Positions 21,628-33,077 of a DNA stretch of 64,000 nt are shown here, piece after piece. Each line of letters begins with the position of its first letter. The first letter of the stretch is position 1. Below the pieces are notes generated by a model that saw nothing but the letters and a program-made list of their open reading frames with translations, made no database searches and had not been told where the DNA came from. Location of the stretch: assembly GCF_963678635.1 (NCBI RefSeq), contig NC_087062.1, positions 10,214,670 through 10,278,669 on the forward strand, given 5' to 3'. The position numbers were made by a program, and so were the translations under genes. This stretch comes from Symsagittifera roscoffensis (Eukaryota; Xenacoelomorpha; Acoela; Convolutidae).

Positions 21628-22077
21628 GGAAGAGACTAAATTTAACTTAGCAAACGGTTGTTTTTCCTCAGAACAGGAACTCCTTAGAACTTTTGATTTT
21701 AAATATCTAAGAAGTTGCACGACTCTATCCGGTCGAAAAAAAAGATAGCGTAACGAACAGACGGTGTGCCTTATCCAAAATCACTCTATGAAAAAATCAC
21801 CCCGGATTTAAACTCATCTGATGCGACCAAAAGGGTCTCAAATAGACCTCTACTGATTTAGATTTAGCAAAGCAAAAATAGAATAAGCAAATTAGAAAAG
21901 AAACGTTCAACAAAATGGTTAGCCAAATCAAAATTAAAGTTAGATTGTTTCCTCGTCTCAAAGAGCTTTAATAAATTAATCAAAAAAGGGGCTGAATCCA
22001 ATTCACAACCGGGTCAACAGGCCGAACCTTTAAGTTGGCAAAAGTAAAAATTGAAAGGACAATTTAGATCAAAAATG

Positions 22078-22345
22078 CTGCAATAAGTGATAAAACGAAT
22101 AGAAAACTCAACTAGCTTATTTCCACGTCTCAATAAGTCTATCCGAAACAAACCGGTAATCAGGCTGATAACATGTCACAACACGGACAACAACCCGAGC
22201 CTCTAGATCTTGAAACAAACAACGGACTGCAACGATTACTTCTCAACAAAATTTTTATTGTAGCTTTTTTTCTTTCACTTTTATGAAATGCACTACAAAG
22301 AGCAGTTAGATTCCATCCAGAACTATTTTTCTCACTAAAGTATAA
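22078..22345 (+). pseudogene. ORF1 relic of the second Gypsy lineage
   Basis: Begins near tgctgcaataagtgataaaa. Its better-preserved counterpart is 51353-51553, which reads KSHRNKPVIRP and YIVKRKNRLQRLL and aligns with the C-terminal part of the main element's ORF1 (HKPVHL...YILTVIERKNEL). It sits directly before a gag relic, the same order as in the main element. Multiple stops. Confidence 0.45.
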
Positions 22346-22349
22346 AATC

Positions 22350-25300
22350 AATGGAAGTATCCAAACCCAATCGACTCCGATCAGTTGAAAATGACACTAT
22401 CTTTCCCTTCGTGGTCAACCCTAAAAGAGACCCGTCAGAAGGACAAGTACAATTTTGTCACAATTTAATCGTAAATTTATTCCAAAAATGAAATAGCCCA
22501 TCAAAAATTATTAATTAAAAGACACATATTCCATAACTACTTACCCGGCTTAAGTAAAATCACATCACATTATGGTGTATTCGCTATTGCAATCCTGCCA
22601 CCACAATGATCAAATCAATCATCACACCGAATCCAAACAGATGATATTGAAATGATGAATGAAGAGATAAGGAGTATACAACATCAAAACTCTGAACGAG
22701 CAAACTCAATATTTACGTATGATGTTTCGTCTATCATACTTAGTTGTTTCCAAAATAGAAACAAACAAGACATTCTACGTGTTTAAAAAGCAGCCAAGCA
22801 AGAAAGAATTTTAGACCAAAATCTAACGATGAAACAAAATTATCAGATAAAACTAATTATGTATGGGACCTCGTTTAGTCTCATTTTGTTTTTTCAGTAT
22901 CCCATATGATATCTCAAGTTCAGCAATTGCAAATATCTCAGTAAACAGAGTTTTTTTAAGGTGGTTAACGAGGAAACGAGCAAACTCTTTTAAACTTTTT
23001 AAGGTGAACGAGCTAACTCAAATTTTACGAATGATGTTTTCTCTATCAAATATAGCTATGTTTCAAAATTAGAAACAAACAAGACCTTTTACGTAATTAA
23101 AAATTAAGCAAGCAAGAAAAAACTTTACAGGACAAACTAACGATGAAACAATATAAGCAGATGAAACAATTTATGTATGGGACCCCGTTTGGTCTCACGT
23201 TTTATTTTTCAATATCCCAAATGACATCTCAAGTGCAGCAATTGCAACTATCTTAGTGCAGAGAGATTATTTGGGATAACTCCTATTTAACAGTAACAGA
23301 TATTAACAACTGAAACCCCATCATTAAATTATAGCACAAAATTCAATGAAGGAACAAGTGAAAATAGCCTAATTTCAACGTTCATAAAGCTGCAACAACA
23401 CAACAGCATCTCAGGTAAACCTGCAACAATTACCTTATCATTCAGAAATAATAATACTCCATTTTCGCAAACGACAATACAATCAACAGTTAATCCATCA
23501 GTTGTCCCAAAGTACTCGCATAGGGATACTTCCACCTAATAAATCGAAATACATCAATGGAAACAAGTTTGAAAACCATAATTAGGATTGTTTCACTAGT
23601 ATTGATATTAGTATTCTGATAGCACGTCAATTTAATACAACACAAAACCGTTCTCAACAGAGTAAATACACCCAACAGGTTAGAAAAATCCGAATCCTCA
23701 ATCTGTGAAACTCAAAGATAAAGAAAAACTTCAAGCAACCGCACTGTAATTTATCCAAATTTTTCAACATAACAAACAAAAAGACAATTAGAAGTAAAAA
23801 ATTAAAAGACAATTACTCCATACCTACTTACCCATTTTTCCGAATCATGTTTTCTCTATCATATATAATTATGTTTCAATATTAGAAACAAACAAGATAT
23901 TTTACGTAATTAATAAGCAAGCAAGCAAGAAAAAACTTTAGAGGACAAACTAACGATGAAACAATATTAGCAGATGAAACAATTTATGTATGGGACCCCG
24001 TTTGGTCTCACGTTTTAATTTTCAATATCCAAAATTATATCTCAAGTGCAGCAATTGCAACTATCTTAGTGCAGTGAGATTATTTAGGATAACTCCTATT
24101 TAAGAGTAAGAGATATTAACAACTGAAACCCCACAATTGAATTATAACACAAAAATCAATGATAGGACCAGCAAAAAATTTTTAATTTAAACGTTCATAA
24201 ACATGCAGCAATACAACAGTATCTCACCCATACATGATACACTTACCTAATCATACAGTAAAAAGAAAACTCCATTTTCGCAAACGACTATACAATCAAT
24301 AGTTAATCCATCAGTCGTCCCAAAACACTCGCATATGGATTATCAAGCATATAGAACAATAGTTAAAATTGCCCACCTAATAAATTGAAATACATCAATG
24401 GAAACATATTTGCGAACCATAATTAGGATTTTTGCGTTTATTTTGATATTAGTATTCTTGTAGCACGACTGTTTTATACAACTCAAAATCAATCTCAAGA
24501 GCATAATTATTTCCAACAGGTTACGAAAAATCCAAAAACTCAACCTGTAAAACTTAATGAAAAAATAAAACCTCGAGCAAACCGCACTTCAAACTATCCA
24601 GTTTTTTAACAAAACAAACAAAAACCAATCAAAAAGAGTCAATTCACACAAAGCCAAACACACTACTCAATAGCCCATGTAGAAAAGATTTTCCCGAAGT
24701 AAAAATTAAAAGACAAATACTCCATACCTACTTAACCGGTATAGTTAATCTCACATCATTATATGGTGTATTTACTATTCCTTTCCTACTTTTATAATAA
24801 TCAAATCAACCATCACACCGAATACAAACGGATGATATAGAACTAGACTTTTCAAAAATTTTCACAGAAGACATAAGGAATATAGATCAAACTCTGAACG
24901 AGCAAACTCAAATTTTACGAATGATGGTTTTTCTATCAAATATAGCTATGTTTCAATATTAGAAACAAACAAGACCTTTACGTAATTAAAAACTAAGCAA
25001 GCAAGAGAAACTTTACAGGACAAACTAACGATGAAACAATATAAGCAGATGAAACAATTTATGTATGGGACCCCGTTTGGTCTCACGTTTTATTTTTCCC
25101 AAATGATATCTCAAGTGCAGCAATTGCAACTATCTTAGTGCAGAGAGATTATTTAGGATAACTCCTATTTAACAGTAACAGATATTAGCAACTGACACTA
25201 CACAATTAAAATATAACACAAAACTCAATGATAGAACCAGCAAAAAAATATTAAATCCAACGTTCATAAACCTGCAGCAAAACTACATTATCCCATTTAT

Positions 25301-26080
25301 ACAAGCGACAATCACCGTACCATACAAAAAAAATACGTTTCTACTAACGACATTACAATCAATAGTTTAACCATCAGAGGTCCGAAAAAACTCGCATATG
25401 GATTATCAAGCATATACGCTTCATACATTGACAAAAATAGTTTTACATTAACAAAAAAAGCCGAAAAAAAAACATAAATACATCAATGAAAATAACTTTG
25501 CAAACCATTTTTATGATTTTTTCACTAATAATGATATTATTAAACCGATAGCACGACAACTTTATAAAATACAAAATGAATCTCAAGAGCATAATTTTTC
25601 CCAACAGGTTCAGGTTACAAATAATCCAAAATCTCAATATACTAAACTTAACATAAAATAAAACCTCAAGCAAACCGCACTATAATTTATCCATCTTTTC
25701 GACAAAACAAAAACCAATCAAAAAATAGACAATTCACACGAAGCCAAACACACTACTCAATAGCCCATGTAGACAAGAACATACCGATGTAAAAACTAAA
25801 AGACAAATACTGCATAAATATTACCCGGCAGAGATAAAATAACATCACAATATAAGTCTAATCGAAATAAATCTAATCGAAACAAAATAACATCACAATA
25901 TGATGTATTCACTATTGCAATCCTACCACCGCAATCGTCAAATCAACCATCAGAACGAATACAAACAGATGATATAGACGTAGACTACATAAGGAAAACA
26001 CATCAAAATTCTGATTGAGCAAACTCAATTTTTACGAATGATGTTTTCTCTGTCTTTATAGTTGTATCTCGATATTAGGT
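22350..26080 (+). repeat. Tandemly repeated gag N-terminal fragments (left array)
   Basis: A gag relic starts at ATG 22350. It reads MEVSKPNRLRSVENDTIFPF and VQFCHNLIVNLF, matching the main Gag N terminus (DDDIFPFIVDA, HIFCKNLLLNLF). The downstream gag segment then recurs: the marker agcaagcaagaaa appears near 22796, 23108, 23926 and 25003, with spacings of about 310, 820 and 1080 bases. Each repeat carries TDDIE/ITSHYG-type gag sequence and the tatgggaccccgtttggtct marker. All frames are riddled with stops. It is decayed non-autonomous retroelement DNA amplified in tandem. Confidence 0.75.
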
Positions 26081-26084
26081 CAAA

Positions 26085-26370
26085 AACGCTGCACTAAGTG
26101 TTAAAACGAATAGAAAACTCAATTAGCTTATTTCCACGTCTCAATAAGTCTAATCGAAACAAACCAGTAATCAGGCTGATATCAGGTCACAACAAGGAAA
26201 GCAACCCAAGCCTCTACATCGTGAAACAAAAAAACAGACTGCAATGATTAAATCTCAACAAAATTATTAATGCAGTATATTTTCTTTCACTAATATGAAT
26301 TGCACTTCAAAGAGCAGTTAGATTTCCTTCGGAGCTATATTTCTCACTAAAATGTATAATCAACAAAAAT
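26085..26370 (+). repeat. Second copy of the ORF1-relic leader (left array)
   Basis: Repeats 22078-22345 (taaaacgaatagaaaactcaa, ggctgatatcaggtcacaac and so on). It ends in a deletion that joins the gag start directly to a later gag segment (caagtgcagcaattgcaag near 26378), skipping most of the N-terminal gag unit. Confidence 0.7.
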
Positions 26371-26539
26371 ATCCAATCAAGTGCAGCAATTGCAAGTATC
26401 TTAGTACAGAAAGATTATTTAGGAGAACTCCTATTTGAGAGTAAAAGATATAAACAACTGACACCACTTAATTAAATTATAACACAAAATTCAATGAAAG
26501 AAAATTTTTAATTAAGCGAGTAGTATATGTTGGAGCAGT

Positions 26540-26960
26540 TCAGCGCGTGTGGTGGGGGGGGGGGGGGGGGTTTGACCGCCAAGTATTAAAATAGGTAATA
26601 GAGCATCCGGTCACCAACCTAAGTGTTGAGATAGGCTATAGATTTCCTATGTATTAAGATAGGGATAAGGTTGCCTAATTACCAGGTTTCAGATGGTTAG
26701 TTTCAGATGGTACGTTTTTTTCGGCGCCCAAACTTCCAATGTATAGTGTATAGATTTCCCTATGTATTAATACATTGTAGGAATTTAAGAACTCAATGAG
26801 ATAGGAAAAACATTTCCCAATGTGTTAAGATATGGAATAGGTTCCCCAATAAATTACGATGGTAAGCTTCCAGTGTAACAGTAAGAGAAACGGTATATTT
26901 GGATTCTGTGTAAAAATGTCTAGTTTTCTCGCAAAAACGTCGGCGCGCGTTATCTATCTG
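26540..26960. repeat. Minisatellite-like block with G17 run (left copy)
   Basis: Holds a run of 17 G at 26554-26570, several imperfect copies of tattaagataggaatagg, a short direct repeat of tttcagatggta, a ttcggcgccc sequence near 26730 and cggcgcgcgttatct near 26941. It recurs in part at 28556-28800, 58690-59110 and 61687-61930. Non-coding, and possibly LTR-derived sequence of the second lineage or an inserted element. Confidence 0.6.
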
Positions 26961-28500
26961 TTAAATATCAATGCTTAATTAGGTTTAATTTTAAGAGTAA
27001 TAGTTATAAACAGCTGACATCACACCATTAGATTATGACACAAAACTAAATGAAAGAACAAGTAAACAAAAATTAAATTAAATGTTCATAAACATGCAAC
27101 AACACAACATTATCTCACATATACATGCGACAATTAGCTATCCATACAAAAAACACTCCATGTCTACAAACGAGATTACAATCAACAGTTAAACCATCAG
27201 TGGTCTCAAATAATCGCATATAGTTTTTCAAGCATGTAGACCAATAACTAAAAAACGCCAACATAATAAACCAAAATACACCAACGAAAATAATTTGCAA
27301 ACCATAACTATGGTCTTTTTAAGGATAATGATATTAGTTATCGGATGGCACTACCACTTTATAGAATACAAAATTAACCTCAAGAGCATAACAACATCAC
27401 AGAAAATCCAATTTGTCACTATTGGATTCATCCCTTTTTTCAACAAAACAATAATAACTCAAAAACTAGACAATCCACGCAAAGCCGACCACCACACTAC
27501 TCTGGAGATAAGGATTACTTCCATCAAACGCAACAACAGTATACTAAAATCAACGAAAGAAACACTGGAAAGACGTAGATCAACCAGATGTCAGTTTTCA
27601 AGCTGAAACTTTTGAATCTTACATGAACCTCCAACAACCGAGACAAACACAACAAAAATTCTCTCAAAGACAAAATTTGGCGCAACCTACTAAAAACATG
27701 CAATCACAAAACTATACATTAACTCAAGGCTACCAAATCTAAAGCATGAAAAATGAAATTCCACTACCCTATTACTTACAACAAAATGAAATAAAAAATC
27801 AGCTTACTGATTGTACACAAAAACTAAATACAGCAGAATCTATCAAGTGATGATGAATTTTTACCTCAGGGGTGCATCAACGATCTCATCTAAAAAACCA
27901 TTAATGGTACTTACAGGAACCGATCCTGAATACTCAGTAGACGATAATTTAAACACTGTCACAGCTAACCTATAGTTGAAAATAGGCTCAGAACCTATCA
28001 ATACACCCGTTCACCAGATTTGGATTCATAGAAGCACAGCATTAAAACAAACTACACTTGATGGCGCAGCTCGCAAAACAATTTCAATTTTGCGAATAGA
28101 GATTAAATCCAATTGGAATCGATTTACTCAAAAACTTTCAAAAAAGTTTTTTCTGAACTAATCAAACATTATCAGAGTTCTTTTTAAAAAAGATTGCAGA
28201 CTCCTCAACAAAACTATGATAAAACTCGCTGTAAAAATTGAAACTTTAGAACGGAAAACTTATTTCCTAAATACACTTGACTGTAAAAATACTAAAAAAG
28301 GCAGAAAGTCCAAACAGCAGGAATTTTCAACCACCAGTACTTGAAAGGGTTTTTTTGATTGAATCAGCAGCAGAATCAAAAATTATTACAACCCCTACAA
28401 GCAAAGAAATTCGCACACTACATCCAAACTTCCACTTCATAAAACCTCAAATAAACTAGCCACGGCTTAAAACAAAGTTAAACAAACTATGGTAAGATCT
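26961..28500 (+). pseudogene. gag capsid-region and protease relic with internal deletion (left copy)
   Basis: On the plus strand, SMKNEIPLPYYLQQNE, LTGTDPEYSVDD and EPINTPVHQIWIHRSTAL match the capsid part of the main Gag (MQNEIPLPYYLQQHE, FTGTDPEYSVED, EPINTPLHQNWIHRRTAL). Soon after, ETLERKTYFLNT jumps to KAESPNSRNFQPP and LIESAAESKIITTPTS, the protease DSGAESN region, with the catalytic Asp replaced. The zinc knuckle and Asn/Arg-rich region between them are deleted. The same junction is present in every other copy in the window. Frames are broken. Confidence 0.75.
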
Positions 28501-28555
28501 ATTTATCTCTTTTACTAACCCGAACAATGAAACAAAATAAACTTTAAATGAAAAA

Positions 28556-28952
28556 AAAGCGTATAGCGTATAGATTTGCTTATGTATTATTACACTGTAG
28601 GAATTTAGGAACTCATTAAGATAGGAAAAAAATTTCCCAATGTTTTAAGATAGGGAATAGGTTTCCCCAATGCATTGCGATGGTAAGCTTTCAGTGTGAT
28701 GGTAAGAGAAACGGTATTTAATGGATTCTGTGTGAAAATGTCTAGTTTTTTCGCAAACATTTCGGCGCGCGTTATCTAACTGTTAAACATCAATGTTTAA
28801 TTAAGTGTAAAGAACAAGTAAATAAAATTTAAACTAAACGTTCATAAACCTGCAACAACACAACAGTATCTCACATATACATGCGACAAATAGCTTAACA
28901 TACAAAAAACACTCCATTTCTACGAACGAGATTACAATCAACAGATAAATAA
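28556..28952. repeat. Partial minisatellite block and gag fragment
   Basis: 28556-28800 repeats the second half of the 26540-26960 block. 28800-28945 repeats a short gag-derived stretch (gttcataaacctgcaacaac and so on). At about 28953 the sequence switches to Maverick integrase. Confidence 0.6.
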
Positions 28953-29543
28953 TTTTCCTCACATAAAGTTTTGAATGACCCCTTGAACTCTGTGCCTTGG
29001 TCTACCCAGACTTTTTTTTTGCTGTTTTGTTTTTATCATTTGTTTGAATGCTTCCGCAGTAGGTGGCATACTTTGATTTCATTGTTTGTACACGTAGATA
29101 GCGGGACAAGCAATCCACTGCAACCATAAGATATTTGATACTTTTGTTGTAATCTGCAAGTTTATCAACATACGCCAGGTCAATTGACCATAGTTCGTCT
29201 ATATCATAAACTATCACTTTGAGGCGTGGTGTTTTGCAACGAACTGTTCGATATTTTGTATATGCAGGCTCTGTATGTTAAAAAGTTTCATCTTACTTTG
29301 TGAAAATTTTTGATTTCTTTTTGAGGTTCTGTACACTGCCAAACAATGCTGGATCTTTGTATATTTATTTTTCAATAGTTTTTCTTCAGCGTCAACTTGT
29401 TATGTTTTTTCGTTTTCGTCTACTCTGTCGTTGCAGAATCTGAATTGTTATCGGGCGTTTCGTACGATTCGGAGTCTTATTCCTCTGCTGCTCCTTCTCC
29501 TCCTTTGTTTTTTGCGCTGCCCGTTCTCTTTAACTGTCTGCGA
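28953..29543 (-). pseudogene. Maverick integrase fragment at the left edge of the Gypsy element
   Basis: Homologous to 17180-17760. 29217-29002 is open for 71 codons, with VYDIDELWSIDLAYVDKLAD and IKYLMVAVDCLSRYLRVQTM, the first catalytic Asp region of Polinton integrase, better preserved here than at 17400. The fragment is cut on both sides: gag-derived repeat on the left and unrelated sequence from about 29544 on the right. The upstream basic tail gene is partly retained at 29390-29540. Confidence 0.7.
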
Positions 29544-31189
29544 CGAGTTAGAATTTCAGCACTTACAAATAAGTGGATTGTTAGTTAGATGGATCATGAT
29601 TGGTTAATATTAAATACTTTACATTGGTAAAACATCTAATTTATCCAATCATAAAATGTAGTTTAGATCAGGTTCCACCCATCCGGGTTTTACAGAGTTT
29701 TTTAGAATAGTTTTTCTGCAATTCGAAAGATGGATGATGGACGTTGGTATTTGGCGAACATCTTATTTCTTCTGGGTTTTCTTATTAGAGAAGTCCCAGA
29801 TTCAATCATTGTGTCTTCTCAAGACAACGACTGGGTTTTCGCAACAAACTCAAATCTGATTTCAGAATGGTTGGCTATGTCAGGTTTTTCTGTTTCATTG
29901 GTGAGAACTTCTTTGTGTTTGACCTTGTCTGGGAATGGCGTGGAGATTGTGCGTGGTGGGGATGCCTGGTTACTCGGATCTGTACGTATACTTGAACATC
30001 GAGGTGGTCATTTGTCTAGTTCAATGAAGTCCTTTTCTGCGAAGTCAAGTCGTACTCTAAATCCTTTGAGTTGTGATTGTGGGCGGCATATTGATTGTAG
30101 TTGGCCATTCTTTCTCGAGTGTAGTAGGGTCGTTTTGTCTTTGGATGTTCGTCCTTGGTGTTGTATTCTGATCTATGTATTGCATAATGTAATTTACATT
30201 TTATAAAACTTTTATTAGTTTAATATTTTTTAATTATGATTTTAGTTAGTTGTTTTCACAAAAGCTTTTTGTTTTAGTTCAGTTATTTTGAAGAGTTACT
30301 CACCCTTGAGTAGCTCTTATTAAAAATAGGAGTGTGGTCACAAAGCGTGGATGTAGCACGGTGGGTTAGGCCGGCTATAGAGCATGCTCAGGACGTCCTT
30401 CCTGGTGGGTTAGGCCAGGAGTGGGAGTATGATTGCATGCGGTTTTTGTGAGAGGTCCTGTTATGTGACAACGTTTTATGTTGGGTTTGTTGTGGTTTTT
30501 CTTATGTTTTGTTGGTTGTGTCCTTTTTTCAAAAATCAAATTGTTTGTGGTATGGGTTTGTCTTTTGACTTTTTTGTGTTTTATTATTTCTTTCTTAGAC
30601 TTTATAATAGTCTTCAAAAGAATAAATTATCCAGTTTTAAACTGGGTTAATCCGGTTTGGGTACCGTTGGTTTCCTTTTCTTAGTCATGCTGTTATGCTA
30701 TGTGTTGTGGTGTTTAGTAAGCTGCATTGGTTAGTTTTGTTTAGTATATAATTCCTTTCCAACCGGGTTAAAGGAAAGTTTGAAACGTGTTATCTTGTGT
30801 TAGAGTTATCGAGTGTGAAAGCTTGAAACTGAAATTCATTATTTTAAACAATTCTTCGTGGGCGAGCTGTGCGAGTGTGGATAGAATTCTTATGCGAGTG
30901 AATGAAAATATCAAAAGGTTAGTACTGCTTTTGCTTCTTATGAATTTACTACATAGAATTTTAATTTTACTGCTAGTTGTTGGGGGAAATTAAGTTACAA
31001 ATTTTCATCATTATTAGATTTACTGCTGGTGGGGGAAAAATTTATAAATTAATTTACTGCATTGGTATTATATTTATTTAATTGTTGGTGCAAAAATTTA
31101 ATAGGGTCTTAAACAGTTTTGAAGAAGTTTGCTATTTTTTATTTTTCTTCTGTGAATTTTTCAGATGATCTAGGATGAAGGCTAAAATT
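29544..31189. other. 3' flank of the retroelement (possible 3' UTR/LTR), gene content unclear
   Basis: No homology to other parts of the window and no match to the leader at 46506-47433. A plus-strand frame of 158 codons (29730-30206) and a partly open minus-strand frame (for example KGFRVRLDFAEKDFIEL) overlap, and neither is convincing. The region is unusual for its palindromes: a hairpin at 30292-30317, a direct repeat GTGGGTTAGGCC at 30361 and 30405, GAGCATGCTC and AGGACGTCCT between them, CCAGTTTTAAACTGG at 30631-30645 and a CCTTTccAACCgGGTTAAAGG palindrome at 30754-30774. Confidence 0.4.
30292..30317. promoter_or_regulatory. 11-bp inverted repeat hairpin
   Basis: AGAGTTACTCA (30292-30302) and TGAGTAGCTCT (30307-30317) pair at 10 of 11 positions around a CCCT loop. 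It could be a 3'-end or LTR structure, but its function is unknown. Confidence 0.4.
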
Positions 31190-31265
31190 CTAAAGAAAAC
31201 ATGGATAAAGAATGGTGAGTTTCTAATGTTTGAATTAATTAGTAATATGTATAATTCATACTTAC
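31190..31265 (-). other. Candidate short intron just after the last ORF
   Basis: On the minus strand the 602-codon frame ends TAA, and the next bases are CAG/GTAAGTATG, a near-perfect 5' splice site. 76 bases on is a pyrimidine-rich acceptor, tgttttctttag, ending at 31190. If used, the stop codon lies immediately before the exon junction. Prediction only. Confidence 0.35.
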
Positions 31266-31268
31266 CTG

Positions 31269-33077
31269 TTAGTCGTCGGGGAAGAAACCGTGGGGGAAAA
31301 TGTTGTGGATGAGATCTGAAGTTGTTAGTAGTTTGGCTAATATGCGGATGATATTTTTAGTTTGAAGCAGTGGCCAAAGCAATTGAAGTGCCTTAATGGT
31401 GGTTAGTTCTTCAGTGCCAACTGCAAATTCATAAGGTGTGTTTTGGATTAGATTATATAATTTGTGGTTGAATTTAGTGTTATGGATGAATTCTAAAATG
31501 GGGATTTCTATAGGTTGTACAAACTCGTGTGGGATGAGGAAGGGTCGGGATTCTTCTGCGTTGAAGGTCTTGGTGATGGGACAAAAGATATACATTTGGG
31601 TTATGGGATCATAATTTCGAAGAATACCATGAAGGTTAGTATCTTTAATGCAATATGTGAAGTTAAGAAAGAATGGTGAGGTGTATTTGGAATTGATGAA
31701 TTGAAAACGATGGTGTGGTTGTCTGGAGGGAGTGTGTAGGTCAAAATGATTTTGGATGAAACGATAATAAGTATATGTGTGTGTTTGTTTAGTGCGCAAC
31801 ATAATATCGTGTGAGCAGTGCAAATCTCTTTCATGTGGTGCAAGGAAATGAAAGGTTAGTGAAAATATTTGGAAGCGTTCTTTAAAACTTTCGTAGGCTT
31901 GCGTGTCTGTTAGTGCTTCTGAGATAATGTGGTCAAACTTGCGATCAAAGATATTTAGTGTAAATACATATGGTGTTTTAATGAAAAATTTCTCGGTGAT
32001 TTGTGGGTTAGCGAAGCGATCGTCGTCTAAGAATTGATCTTGGTTAGTTCTGATGATGTTATGGTCGTAATATTCTAGTGTATATTCATTAGCTCGGGGT
32101 GCAGTGTGTGTTTTTAGTGATTTTTTGTATCCAATGTAAGTAAATTGTCTAGGTGTTAGTGGTGTAGTGAGTCGATATAGCATGTCCATATTTCGTTCTA
32201 TATCGATATGAGTGTTAGATAAAGGTAAGCAAAGGGGATTTGTAAAATGATAATATGAGGTCCAAGGAAGGGTAGGCATTAAAACGTATTCGTCTACAAA
32301 GTTACGTGTCTCGTTAGTGTCATGAGGGGTGTTTAAGGTGTATTGTGGAAATGAGGGTAAGGTGATAGCTAAAAATTCTTTTGTGTTAGTGTGTTGTGGA
32401 TGGTTGATATATTCACGGGCTGTTCCTGGTTTCGCTGGGAAAAGATAGTTGGGGAACTTTCTTTTAAAAGTGCGGTAAGCTCTATTAGTGTTGAGTGAAG
32501 ATACAGTAGTTGTGGATGATGGTGCTAATGAATCAGTATAAATTGAGGAGGGTGTAGGGGTAGGAGGGTTGGATGAATCTATTGTGGATGAGATTTGGTT
32601 TATGGTTGGGGTGTCAAGGTCATAGGATTGTTGTTGTAGGGTAATGAAATTATCTAGTTCTGGGGAGATTCGGGGGGTGTCTGAAGAATGAGATGATTGG
32701 TTTGAGTGAAGTGAGGAGTAGGTTGGAGTGACTTGGGAAGCATAAGAGGGTGTAGAATTGGTTGGGTCAGGGTTATTTGGTAGTATGGGTTGAAAAGGGG
32801 GTTGGGAAAAATTTAAGGGATTGGTGTGAAAATTATTTGATGGAGATGGTTCAGAGTCGGCAAATTCATCGGGGGTTTCAATATTCGGGTTATTGAGTTG
32901 TGAGATGGAGTATAAAACTGAGATGTGTGAATTAGTATCGGAATTCATGCCGGATGTTACATTACTGGATGGGAAATCGGGTGGCGGAAAAGCAAAAAGT
33001 GGTATTATTGGGATTGGAGTGGTGAGGTTGGTTGGGTGGGAATTTGATCGGTGTAGGGATCCAAGTTGTCGGCTCAT
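31269..33077 (-). CDS. 602-residue protein of unknown family, last ORF of the retroelement
   Basis: Open for 602 codons and starts in the ATGA that also ends the envelope frame (33074-33077), an arrangement typical of termination-reinitiation. The first 200 residues or so are Ser/Pro/Thr/Asn-rich and probably disordered. Residues from about 205 (NRAYRTFKRKFPNYLFPAKP) to 602 look globular, with many aromatic residues and stretches such as RNMDMLYRLTTPLTPRQFTY and KFFIKTPYVFTLNIFDRKFD. There is no signal peptide, membrane span, zinc cluster or catalytic motif that I recognise. Gypsy elements normally end at env, so this is an extra gene. Its intact length in an otherwise damaged copy suggests recent function. 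Possible roles (virion, regulatory or host-antagonist) are guesses. Confidence 0.75.
   Translation of the reverse strand: MSRQLGSLHRSNSHPTNLTTPIPIIPLFAFPPPDFPSSNVTSGMNSDTNSHISVLYSISQLNNPNIETPDEFADSEPSPSNNFHTNPLNFSQPPFQPILPNNPDPTNSTPSYASQVTPTYSSLHSNQSSHSSDTPRISPELDNFITLQQQSYDLDTPTINQISSTIDSSNPPTPTPSSIYTDSLAPSSTTTVSSLNTNRAYRTFKRKFPNYLFPAKPGTAREYINHPQHTNTKEFLAITLPSFPQYTLNTPHDTNETRNFVDEYVLMPTLPWTSYYHFTNPLCLPLSNTHIDIERNMDMLYRLTTPLTPRQFTYIGYKKSLKTHTAPRANEYTLEYYDHNIIRTNQDQFLDDDRFANPQITEKFFIKTPYVFTLNIFDRKFDHIISEALTDTQAYESFKERFQIFSLTFHFLAPHERDLHCSHDIMLRTKQTHTYTYYRFIQNHFDLHTPSRQPHHRFQFINSKYTSPFFLNFTYCIKDTNLHGILRNYDPITQMYIFCPITKTFNAEESRPFLIPHEFVQPIEIPILEFIHNTKFNHKLYNLIQNTPYEFAVGTEELTTIKALQLLWPLLQTKNIIRILAKLLTTSDLIHNIFPHGFFPDD

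Larger units (their letters stand above)
20987..22077. other. Conserved leader of the second Gypsy lineage (left copy)
   Basis: Aligned with 50282-51341 throughout. It contains a G+C patch with ggcggccgcc near 21140, a minus-strand open frame, a MITE-like inverted repeat, a 9-base hairpin, and then purine-rich sequence running into ORF1 and gag relics on the plus strand. It is plausibly the LTR and 5' leader of the retroelement whose gag follows, but I could not find matching LTR ends. Confidence 0.4.

Noticed and set aside
23329-25673. Several minus-strand frames of 60-76 codons across the gag array
   Set aside because: They are antisense to plus-strand gag relics and recur only because the repeats recur.
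29730-30206. 158-codon plus-strand open frame starting MDDGRWYL, considered as a host or element gene
   Set aside because: No motif, no second copy for comparison, and the opposite strand also shows protein-like stretches. Left as undecided flank, not called as a gene.
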